DNA of 64,000 bases from JAEUIG01 sp046349775 (GTDB lineage Bacteria > Planctomycetota > Planctomycetia > Planctomycetales > Planctomycetaceae), in contig JAXMBS010000015.1 in assembly GCA_046349775.1 (NCBI GenBank), forward strand, positions 1 through 64,000. Direction: 5' to 3'. The position numbers and the translations under genes are program-made. Of the stretch, positions 50,877 through 62,386 are shown in pieces. Numbering within the stretch: position 1 is the stretch's first letter; each line of letters opens with the position of its first letter. A model generated the notes under the pieces. It worked only from the letters and a program-made list of their open reading frames with translations, was not told the DNA's origin and ran no database searches.

Positions 50877-51295
50877 GTTCACAATTTGTTGCATCTGCTG
50901 CGTCGTATGGCGTCCGGCCACGGACATTCTCTGGTCCGGCCCGCCACATCCTAACCGCGCGCTCATGAAAAACGTTCGCCCAATTCATTCCCTTTAGCGG
51001 CAGTCACTTGCGTCCACCGAAGATTTCACCGGCAGCGCCAACGCTTGCCCCTTAGCTCTAAGCCCTCTGTCCTCCGTCATTTCCCTCTGGACACACTTCA
51101 GCGAATCCCTAGAATCCCGCCCCGATCGGCAATCCCTGCCGATTCGAGACACACGTCGCGCTGGGATTTCCCCCCCAGCGCCGCCCGATCCCGGGCGAAC
51201 CGTCCGCAATCAACCCGCACGATTGTGAGCGGTCACACGGCCGCAACGGCCAATCCGGCGCACGACAGTCCCGTCCGCGCCAACAGGACCCAGCC
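50877..51295. other. Divergent intergenic region
   Basis: About 420 bp between the cytochrome gene (minus) and the lipoprotein (plus). No gene is supported. It contains an 8-bp hairpin GCGCTGGG / CCCAGCGC (51158-51165 with 51174-51181) and a CGGCAATCCCTGCCG dyad (51127-51141). These may be operator or leader structures. Confidence 0.5.
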
Positions 51296-52105
51296 ATGAA
51301 CCACACGCCGCGATGGATCGCAGTGCGTCGCTATTCCGAAACGCCGTCAGACCGGACACGCATGGACGACAATCTCCGGCTCGCGTCGCTGGTGACCGCG
51401 ATCGTTGCGCTGGCGGCGCTCAGCCTGGCCGGCTGCTACAGTCCGATGTATGGACAGCCGTATGGACAGCCCTACGGTCAACCGTATGGCCAGCCGATGT
51501 ATCCTGGCACAGTACAACCCGGCCAAATGTACACACCTGGCGTTTCGCCCGGAACGCCGACGTATAACGGCGGCGCGGCCCCCAGCTCCGGCGCAACCTC
51601 CGACGCCCCGTTCTATCCTTCGAACGGTGGTGCGAGTTCGCAGAAGCTCGTCCCGAACTATGGCGACGGCACCGCTGGCTCCCCCTACTATCCGCCCGAA
51701 GGAACACCCAGTTCGGCTCCCGGCGGAACACCCGGCGCGGGAGCGTCCAGTCTTGATCAGAACTTTCAGCCGCCGCTCGGCGCCGACGGCAAGCCGATTT
51801 CGATGACGCGCGAAGTCAAAAGCATCGCCGATCAGCGGTATGCGTACGACACGGCGAGTCACCGCTGGGTCCAGGGGGTCGTCAGCTTCGATCCACGCGA
51901 CAAGTCCTGGGGCATCATCTACAACATCAATCCGTCCGAGACCGATCCATACCACGGCTACCTGACGCTGGCGGACGATCCGCGTCTGACTTCGTTCAAG
52001 GACGGGGACATCGTCCGCCTCGAAGGGGAGGTCGATCCGACGCGCGTCGACGCGTCGAACCGCCCGTCGTATCGCGTGCAGCAGATCACGCCAATAAGTC
52101 GGTAA
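51296..52105 (+). CDS. Lipoprotein with PYGQ repeats
   Basis: Outer lipoprotein with a lipobox at LSLAGC after the hydrophobic AIVALAALSLAGC. The mature N-terminus has four PYGQ units (QPYGQPYGQPYGQPYGQP), then a Pro/Gly/Thr/Ser-rich stretch and a conserved C-terminal domain (TREVKSIADQRYAYDTASHR, VSFDPRDKSWGIIYNINPSE, DGDIVRLEGEVDPTRVDASN) of OB-like character. ATG 51296 and ATG 51362 are both possible; the shorter start leaves a 24-residue leader, the longer an Arg-rich N-region. Probably surface-anchored, function unknown. Confidence 0.75.
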   Translation: MNHTPRWIAVRRYSETPSDRTRMDDNLRLASLVTAIVALAALSLAGCYSPMYGQPYGQPYGQPYGQPMYPGTVQPGQMYTPGVSPGTPTYNGGAAPSSGATSDAPFYPSNGGASSQKLVPNYGDGTAGSPYYPPEGTPSSAPGGTPGAGASSLDQNFQPPLGADGKPISMTREVKSIADQRYAYDTASHRWVQGVVSFDPRDKSWGIIYNINPSETDPYHGYLTLADDPRLTSFKDGDIVRLEGEVDPTRVDASNRPSYRVQQITPISR

Positions 52106-52106
52106 T

Positions 52107-52181
52107 GTCAATTGCTAATTGTTAATGGTTAATTGTTCAGAACGCGAAGTCCTCACCTGACCTGAACAATTAGCAATTGAC
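52107..52181. repeat. AT-rich inverted repeat between convergent genes
   Basis: GTCAATTGCTAATTGTT (52107-52123) is perfectly mirrored by AACAATTAGCAATTGAC (52165-52181). It sits two bases after the lipoprotein stop and ten before the gyrB stop, so it may serve as a bidirectional terminator. Confidence 0.75.
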
Positions 52182-52190
52182 CATTAACAC

Positions 52191-54116
52191 TCACACGTCG
52201 AGGTCATCGACTTCGCCCGCTTCCTCCATAATGACCTTGTAGCGCTCTGACGAATCCGCGCCCAATAGCTGCGCGAACGTCGCATCCGCCGCCACCAGGT
52301 TGTCGATATCCACCCGCAGCAACGTGCGGGTCTTCGGGTCCAGCGTCGTCTCTTTCAGCTGGGCCGGGTTCATCTCTCCCAGCCCCTTGAACCGCTGCAC
52401 GTCGGGGTTGCGATTCGCCGGCAGCGATGCGAGCAGGGCTTCTTTCGCCGCGTCATCCGGCACGTAGTACCGCTCCTTCCCGACCTCGATCTTGTACAGC
52501 GGCGGTTGCGCGAGATAGACCTTGCCGGTCTGCACGAGGTCCCGCATGTGCCGGAAAAAGAAAGTCAGCAACAGCGTCGAAATGTGATACCCGTCGCTGT
52601 CGGCGTCGGTCAGGAGGATGATCCGCCCGTACCGCAGCCGGTGCGGGTCGAAGTGCGGACCGATCCCGGTCCCCAGCGTCTCGATCAGGTCCTTGATCGA
52701 CTGGTTCTGCAGGATCTTGTTGAGCGCGATCGCTTCAGTGTTCAGGACCTTGCCGCGCAAGGGGAGCACTGCCTGAACCCGCGCGTCGCGGGCGCTGGCC
52801 GCCGTACCGCCGGCCGAGTCTCCTTCGACGATGAACAGCTCGCACTCATCGGGTTCGTTGGACCGGCAGTCGAGCAGCTTGCCGGGAAGGTTGCTTTTCT
52901 TTCCGGGCGCTCCTTTGCGGCGAACCTGCGTCACCGCTTCACGACTGGCGAGCCGTGCGCGTGCCGCGAGAATGATCCGGCCCACGATCGCATCGGCGAT
53001 CGTGGCATTGCTGTTCAACCAGCTTTCCACGCCAGGACGGACGAGCCCCTCGACGGCAGACGTCATCTCGGGGTTGTTCAGTTTCTCCTTCGTCTGCCCC
53101 TGGAACATCGGATCGGACATGAATACCGACAGGATCGCGACCACCCCCTCGCGAATGTCGTCCGGCGTGATCTCCAGTCCCTTCTGCTTGATCTCGTGGA
53201 CGTCCATGTAGTTCTTGACGGCCTTCGCGATCCCGCTGCGCAGGCCCGATTCGTGCGTGCCGCCGGCGCGCGTGCGGATGCCGTTCACGTAGCTGCGGAC
53301 GTGCTCGTCGGTGGCGTCGGTCCAGCGGAGCACGACTTCGATGCGGACGTTGTCCTCATCGCGTTCGATCGCGAACTGCTGATCGTGCGCCGGCTTCTTC
53401 TTGTCGTCGGCGATGATCCGCTCCAGGTAACCGCGGATGCCATCGGGGTGATGCAGCTCGACCGTTTCCCCTTTGGTCTCGTCAACGAACGTGATTTTCA
53501 GACCGCCGTGGATGTAGGAGATGTCCTCGAGGTGCTGACGGATGGTCTCCGAGTTGAACTGGATGCGGCGGAAGATCTGGTCGTCGGGCCGGAAGTAGAT
53601 GATCGTGCCGCGACCGCGGAACGGACGCACCTTGCGGACGCCGGACGTCGGCCGCCCCTGCTTGTACTTCTGCTGCCACTCATGCCCATCGCGATGCACG
53701 GTGGCGACCAGCTCCTCCGAGAGCGCGTTGACGACCGACGAACCGACGCCATGCAGCCCGCCGCTGCGGGCGTAGTTCTTGTTGCTGAATTTGCCGCCGG
53801 CGTGAAGCGTCGTGAGGATCAGCTCCAGCGCCGACATTTTGGCCTTCTTGTGCCGGTCGACCGGGATGCCGCGGCCGTTGTCCTCCACGGTCGCGGAGCA
53901 GCCGTCCTTGTGGAGCGTGACGGTGACGTGATCGCACTCGCCGGCGAGGTATTCGTCGACGGCGTTGTCGACAATTTCCCAGAGGAGGTGATGCAGCCCG
54001 CGTGCATCGATCCCGCCGATGTACATGGACGGCCGGCGGCGCACCGCCTCCAGCCCCTCCATGACCTCGATGTCATCCGCCGCGTAAGTCGAGTTTGATT
54101 TCAGAACGGTGGCCAT
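52191..54116 (-). CDS. gyrB: DNA gyrase subunit B (type IIA topoisomerase ATPase subunit)
   Basis: 641 residues, intact. The GHKL ATPase domain has EIVDNAVDEYLAGECDH, VEDNGRGIPVD and RSGGLHGVGSSVVNALS. The TOPRIM region has EGDSAGGTAASARDARVQAV with LPLRGKVLNTE and the metal motif LTDADSDGYHI. The C-terminus has PPLYKIEVGKERYYV and RFKGLGEMNPAQLKETTLDP. The length suits a GyrB without insertion; ParE is the alternative. It lies on the same strand as an ABC-F gene and gyrA, though with gaps, which supports the gyrase assignment. Confidence 0.93.
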   Translation of the reverse strand: MATVLKSNSTYAADDIEVMEGLEAVRRRPSMYIGGIDARGLHHLLWEIVDNAVDEYLAGECDHVTVTLHKDGCSATVEDNGRGIPVDRHKKAKMSALELILTTLHAGGKFSNKNYARSGGLHGVGSSVVNALSEELVATVHRDGHEWQQKYKQGRPTSGVRKVRPFRGRGTIIYFRPDDQIFRRIQFNSETIRQHLEDISYIHGGLKITFVDETKGETVELHHPDGIRGYLERIIADDKKKPAHDQQFAIERDEDNVRIEVVLRWTDATDEHVRSYVNGIRTRAGGTHESGLRSGIAKAVKNYMDVHEIKQKGLEITPDDIREGVVAILSVFMSDPMFQGQTKEKLNNPEMTSAVEGLVRPGVESWLNSNATIADAIVGRIILAARARLASREAVTQVRRKGAPGKKSNLPGKLLDCRSNEPDECELFIVEGDSAGGTAASARDARVQAVLPLRGKVLNTEAIALNKILQNQSIKDLIETLGTGIGPHFDPHRLRYGRIILLTDADSDGYHISTLLLTFFFRHMRDLVQTGKVYLAQPPLYKIEVGKERYYVPDDAAKEALLASLPANRNPDVQRFKGLGEMNPAQLKETTLDPKTRTLLRVDIDNLVAADATFAQLLGADSSERYKVIMEEAGEVDDLDV

Positions 54117-54241
54117 GGATCGTCCGTGACTTCAGTTGGTCGCAGTTGATTACTCATTCCCAAGCGCAGGTATGTTAGCATTCGCGGGCATTTCATCCGC
54201 GTCACTTTTCGAAATCTGCGCGGTCGCCACGCCGGCACCGC

Positions 54242-56020
<1,779 letters not shown>

Positions 56021-56082
56021 CAGCGCGTCTCAACTCCCGGTGGTCAGTCGATTCAAGATCAGTTTGTCATGCAGAACTACTC

Positions 56083-56157
56083 ATTCACCGCAGAGGCTGC
56101 AGAGAACGCCGAGGGAGTTACAACTCTCTGCGCCCCTCCGCGGTCTCTGCGGTGAAT
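56083..56157. repeat. ATTCACCGCAGAG inverted repeat
   Basis: ATTCACCGCAGAG (56083-56095) is perfectly mirrored by CTCTGCGGTGAAT (56145-56157) between the gyrA stop and the ABC-F start. It resembles the CACCACTGAG element at 21562 in position and composition. Confidence 0.7.
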
Positions 56158-56190
56158 CTGATTCTCTGCCAGTGCCGGACAGCAGCTTCC

Positions 56191-58581
<2,391 letters not shown>

Positions 58582-59043
58582 GGTTCCCTCGCCTGAAGTA
58601 CGAAGACTGTGAACAGCAGCACGAGCGAGAAAAGTCACAGTGCCGGCCGAGCGGCACTCGTCGCACTCTTCATACTTCTGTCCGTTCCGTCGGGCCGGAT
58701 ATTGTAGAGACTGGGCAAATATTGCAAGCGGCGGCGACTTTAGCGAAATTTCCAGTCGGAGCGTTTCTGACGATTGCGCAGCAGTTCTAACCCTCGCGAC
58801 CGTAACGGGTTGTCGAACACGCGCAATTCGGCACTTCCGGATCGAAATGACTGTACGCTGCCACCCGCGCCAGCCGAATCTGAAGACGGATTCTCAGCGC
58901 CCGCGCATCGGGGGATGCACGGAATCGCAATTTGGGGGGCAGTCGCCGGCCTTGGGGCCGGACACGCCGATCCAACGCCGCATCCACTGCCGCGCGGCGA
59001 TCGTCACACGACGTGACGCGTATCGAAACACGGAGGTTCCCAC
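58582..59043. other. Divergent intergenic region upstream of gyrA
   Basis: About 460 bp without a supported gene. It must contain the promoters of gyrA (minus) and of the secreted protein at 59044 (plus); I see no convincing operator, riboswitch or repeat. Two ATATTG hexamers around 58699-58722 are the only notable AT-rich elements. Confidence 0.4.
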
Positions 59044-59493
59044 ATGTTGAGGGCGCAGACTGGTCTTAAATCGCTGGCGATCCTGTTGGGCGTGATGGTC
59101 CAGCAGTACGCCGTTGCTCAGCAGCCGATCGTCAACCCGACAGCGCAGGCGGCCATGCCCGCGCCGGTCGCCATGGCGCCCGTCGCCGGCGCCAATCCGA
59201 CGGTGTACCCGCGTTTGAACGCGCCGCTGTATCCGTCGCCGGTACAGTACGTGCCCACCTGGACGGGTTCGTCGTACATCACCAATCAGGCGCTCGCGCC
59301 GCACGAGATGCTGTACCCGCACCAGTATCGGGCGATGTACCCGCCGTTCTACTACAAGGTGAAGGGCGGCTGGATCGTCACGCCGACCGGCGTCAAGCAG
59401 CACGAGAAGTGGGTGCTGGAAGGCACGCGCGTGAAGGTGAACTACCACGCTCACCGGTTTCCGTTCGCCCGTGCTTTCTTCGCGCCTCACTGA
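59044..59493 (+). CDS. Secreted Pro/Tyr-rich protein, first of a tandem set
   Basis: 149 residues with GGAGG six bases before the ATG. Signal peptide LKSLAILLGVMVQQYAVAQ. Low-complexity Ala/Pro/Val stretch (NPTAQAAMPAPVAMAPVAGA) leads to PSPVQYVPTWTGSSYITNQA, EMLYPHQYRAMYPPFYYKVK and GGWIVTPTGVKQHEKWVLEG, a Tyr/Pro-rich segment shared in style with the next two proteins. No catalytic motif. Likely a cell-wall or surface protein, inferred from export and composition only. Confidence 0.7.
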   Translation: MLRAQTGLKSLAILLGVMVQQYAVAQQPIVNPTAQAAMPAPVAMAPVAGANPTVYPRLNAPLYPSPVQYVPTWTGSSYITNQALAPHEMLYPHQYRAMYPPFYYKVKGGWIVTPTGVKQHEKWVLEGTRVKVNYHAHRFPFARAFFAPH

Positions 59494-59616
59494 TCGAACC
59501 CACACCGGCGTGTCCGATCCGTCCTGCGTCCGCCCGCACTCGTCGCGGTGAACGATTGGGCCTGCCTCATCACGTCACAACACACCCCGCACCCGCTACG
59601 ACCCAGGAAATCTGAA

Positions 59617-60417
59617 ATGACTCGCATTTCCATCAACACGAACTGCCGGCTGGCCATCGGCATGCTCATGGGCCTGGCCGCCGTGGCGCAGGCCCGCGCC
59701 GAGGACTTCGGCGTCGCTCGCGTCAGCGACCGGACTCGGGCCGTCGTTCGGGCGCAGTCGCCGGAATTGACCGTGGCGCCTCCCACGGAGTTGCAGTCGA
59801 TCCCCGCCGTCCAGCTCACCGACTGTGAAGAACCGGACGACGACGATCTCGAAGAATGCAGCCGGCCGGCCCCCCAGAGCTGCCCGGTCGACGCCGGCCA
59901 GGTTGTCAGCTCCCACACGACCAGCGAAGGCCTCACGCCGGGCCTGCATTACTCTGTCAGCTGCCCTGAGCACGGGGGCGTTTATGACGACGGCTGCCCG
60001 AAATGCCGGTACTTTGCCGGATTCGGCCATGGCGACTGGACCTTGGACGCCCACGGCAACCCGGTGTGGTGCGGACCGACTCCGTTCAACTGGAACCTGG
60101 GCCAGCAGTGCGGGCAGTTCCTGCACGGACTGGGGGACAAGTTCTGCCGGGGGCTGCGGCGCTGCGATAAGCGCCTCGGAAAGATCCTGCAGGGCGAAGG
60201 TCAGCCGCTCTTCGGTCACTACCAGATCGTCTACCCGGTCAATCCCTGGTATTTCGATGGCCGTGACGGACAGGTGTTCGCAGCCGAGCAGTACGGCGGC
60301 CCGGTCTCCGTGCCACTCGCGCCGGTTGTCTACCAGCAGTACAACTACGGCTGGGGCGTGCCGTCCAGCCGGATCACTCCCGTCTCGCGTCCGCTGCCCC
60401 TGGGCGGCCGGCCGTAA
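59617..60417 (+). CDS. Secreted Cys- and Tyr-rich protein, second of the tandem set
   Basis: 266 residues from ATG 59617, behind CAGGAAATC. Signal peptide LAIGMLMGLAAVAQARAED. Contains VSCPEHGGVYDDGCPKCRYF with CxxC, then FNWNLGQQCGQFLHGLGDKF, CRGLRRCDKRLGKILQGEG, GHYQIVYPVNPWYFDGRDG and VPLAPVVYQQYNYGWGVPSS. Closely spaced cysteines suggest disulfides or a metal site. Family is of planctomycete secreted proteins with WYFDxRD and YQQYNYGWG-type signatures; function unknown. Confidence 0.7.
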   Translation: MTRISINTNCRLAIGMLMGLAAVAQARAEDFGVARVSDRTRAVVRAQSPELTVAPPTELQSIPAVQLTDCEEPDDDDLEECSRPAPQSCPVDAGQVVSSHTTSEGLTPGLHYSVSCPEHGGVYDDGCPKCRYFAGFGHGDWTLDAHGNPVWCGPTPFNWNLGQQCGQFLHGLGDKFCRGLRRCDKRLGKILQGEGQPLFGHYQIVYPVNPWYFDGRDGQVFAAEQYGGPVSVPLAPVVYQQYNYGWGVPSSRITPVSRPLPLGGRP

Positions 60418-60480
60418 TCCCGCACCCGCAAACCCGTCTCACAACGCCGGGCTCGCCCGGCGGACATCAGGGGGATTTCC

Positions 60481-61215
60481 ATGTTGATTCATACCCGCAA
60501 ACTGCTGCTCAGCCTGGTGCTGGGCGGCGCCTGTGCGACGACCGCGTCGGCTCAGGAGCAGTTCAACGAGAAGTTTAATCCGCCGCCGATCGGCGGTATC
60601 GAAGAGGGCATCCCGGCGACGCCTGCCATTGAGTCGGCGCCCGCGGACATCGCGACGCCGACAATTGAAGCGACGCCCATCGTCGAAAGTACGCCGGCCA
60701 CGACGGTGTTGGCGCCGATCCCGGATGATGGCACCGCCACGATCCGCGTCTCGGACTGCCCGCAAAATGCGGATGGCGCCAGCCAGCGGAGGAAGCACCT
60801 GCCCCCCACGGCCGGCTGGGTCGCACCTGGGCGCATTGCGACCGCGCGGACGTGGGTTCCGTACTGGAAGTTTTATCCGAATAACTGGACCGGTCAGCCG
60901 GTCGGCCCGCAGGTCCGCCTGCCGGTGATTTACACGCCGACCGATACGACCCAGCTCGGCTACTACTATCAGCACGTGCCCCACTGGCATTCGTATGCCA
61001 ACATGATCCCGCCGGTGCCGCGTCCGGTGGACTGGCACTACAAGTACCAGATGCCCGGGCAGCCACGAATGATCTACCGTATGGCGCCGCAGGAAGACCT
61101 CGGCCAGCCGCAACCGATGCCGACGCCGGCCAACGAGCCCGCCGCTCCGCCGCCGCCGTCGCAGAACCTTGACAAGTCCGCCACAGCGCCGGAACTCCTG
61201 CCGCTGATGCGGTAA
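60481..61215 (+). CDS. Secreted Pro-rich protein, third of the tandem set
   Basis: 244 residues, GGGGGA upstream of the ATG. Signal peptide TRKLLLSLVLGGACATTASA. An Ile/Pro/Thr/Glu-rich low-complexity part (PAIESAPADIATPTIEATPI) is followed by a conserved domain with WVAPGRIATARTWVPYWKFY, PNNWTGQPVGP, YYYQHVPHWHSYANMIPPVP and RPVDWHYKYQMPGQPRMIYR, then a Pro-rich tail. It shares the Tyr/Trp/Pro style of the two upstream genes, and a terminator closes the set. Confidence 0.7.
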   Translation: MLIHTRKLLLSLVLGGACATTASAQEQFNEKFNPPPIGGIEEGIPATPAIESAPADIATPTIEATPIVESTPATTVLAPIPDDGTATIRVSDCPQNADGASQRRKHLPPTAGWVAPGRIATARTWVPYWKFYPNNWTGQPVGPQVRLPVIYTPTDTTQLGYYYQHVPHWHSYANMIPPVPRPVDWHYKYQMPGQPRMIYRMAPQEDLGQPQPMPTPANEPAAPPPPSQNLDKSATAPELLPLMR

Positions 61216-61237
61216 GGTGCGGAACAGTTCGAATCGC

Positions 61238-61277
61238 GACACGGCCCGATGCACTTGCATCGGGCCGTGTCTGTTTT
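61238..61277 (+). terminator. Strong Rho-independent terminator after the secreted trio
   Basis: A perfect 15-bp stem (61238-61252 with 61257-61271), loop ACTT, followed by TGTTTTT. Confidence 0.9.
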
Positions 61278-61409
61278 TCGGCGGCCAGGTCCGGCCGGGG
61301 TCGCGAGATGCGCGATGCCTCGACTGCAATGCCGAGTATTTCCGGATTCCCTCAGGAATTCGTGAGCCGCGCCCCAGGTGTTTCTCGCACTACTCAGCGA
61401 GGGACATCC

Positions 61410-61685
61410 ATGAATATCAAATCAAACATCGCCATTGTGGGTGGTGCGCTTCTGGGTCTGCTGCTGCTCATCGACATTGCGCGTAGCCTGGCTCGGACCG
61501 GGCCGAGTTGCGACGATTGCGGCGGCGCCCTGGATGTCGCCGGACATGTCGACGATTCGCAGTCCCCGGCGACGTTTTACCGCTGCCGGGACTGCTCCCG
61601 ATACATGGTGTTGCCCGATCCACCATCTGCGCAGGGACGGCCTCGACCGGCCGTCTTCACCGCGACCACGGGGGAGCCCCTGTGA
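61410..61685 (+). CDS. Small membrane protein with a zinc ribbon
   Basis: 91 residues. ATG 61410 is preceded by GAGGGA. One TM helix (IAIVGGALLGLLLLIDIAR) is followed by a four-cysteine ribbon CDDCGGALDVAGH ... CRDCSRYMVLP. The ribbon lies on the extracytoplasmic side if the N-terminus is inside. Function unknown; it stands alone between the terminator and the ECF sigma factor. Confidence 0.65.
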   Translation: MNIKSNIAIVGGALLGLLLLIDIARSLARTGPSCDDCGGALDVAGHVDDSQSPATFYRCRDCSRYMVLPDPPSAQGRPRPAVFTATTGEPL

Positions 61686-61742
61686 CACGCCGCATCACGG
61701 GGTCTTGCGCTCGGTCGCGCGACCTGCCATCATGAACTCGCC

Positions 61743-62339
61743 ATGATTCTGGAACCCGTCTGCCGTGTCGATTGCATGAGCAACGTCACACGCATTCTCC
61801 TGGAGATCGACATCGGCGACCCCACGGCGCCGGCGCGGTTGCTGGAACTCGTCTATGATGAGTTGCGCCAGATGGCTGCCGCGAAGATGGCCCGGGAACC
61901 TTCAGGACAGACGCTGCAGCCGACCGCGCTGGTCCACGAAGCGTATTTGCGGTTGGTCGATGTCGAGACGCCGCAGGAATGGAACGGGCGCGGACATTTC
62001 TTCGCCGCCGCCGCCGAAGCCATGCGCCGCATCCTGGTCGAACATGCCCGACGCAAGGCCAGCCTCAAAGCGGGCGGCGAGTTCGAGCGGATCGAATTTC
62101 ACGACGCCGTCGCCGATGATCCCTCCGCGACCCTCGACATCATCGCCTTGAGCGACGCACTGGAGCGTTTGCATACTCACGATCCCCGCAAGGCCGAGGT
62201 TGTCAAGTTGCGGTACTTCGCCGGGCTGGAAATCACGCAGATAGCGGAGGCTCTGGGGCTGTCCACCGCTTCCGTCAAACGCGACTGGACTTACTCCCGC
62301 GCCTGGCTGTACCGCGAACTGAACGGCGATCGTTGTTGA
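61743..62339 (+). CDS. PF07638-type ECF sigma factor
   Basis: 187-198 residues; ATG 61743 is in frame, but MSNVTRILLEIDIGDPTAPA from ATG 61776 fits the family better. The planctomycete-abundant ECF group shows LLELVYDELRQMAAAKMARE, QTLQPTALVHEAYLRLVDVE, WNGRGHFFAAAAEAMRRILV and a sigma-4 region with LRYFAGLEITQIAEALGLST. Such sigmas are regulated by an adjacent Ser/Thr kinase, which follows here 47 bases later. Anti-sigma absent. Confidence 0.9.
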   Translation: MILEPVCRVDCMSNVTRILLEIDIGDPTAPARLLELVYDELRQMAAAKMAREPSGQTLQPTALVHEAYLRLVDVETPQEWNGRGHFFAAAAEAMRRILVEHARRKASLKAGGEFERIEFHDAVADDPSATLDIIALSDALERLHTHDPRKAEVVKLRYFAGLEITQIAEALGLSTASVKRDWTYSRAWLYRELNGDRC

Positions 62340-62386
62340 AGTCCTGCGAATCCCCGACCACGAATCCGACTTTGATCGCACGTCTC

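Noticed and set aside
51158..51181. GCGCTGGG/CCCAGCGC hairpin considered as a terminator
   Set aside because: It is upstream of divergent genes and not followed by a T run; kept only as a possible operator or leader element.
52506..54098. 530-codon plus-strand frame opposite gyrB
   Set aside because: Shadow of gyrB; no motif or start signal of its own.
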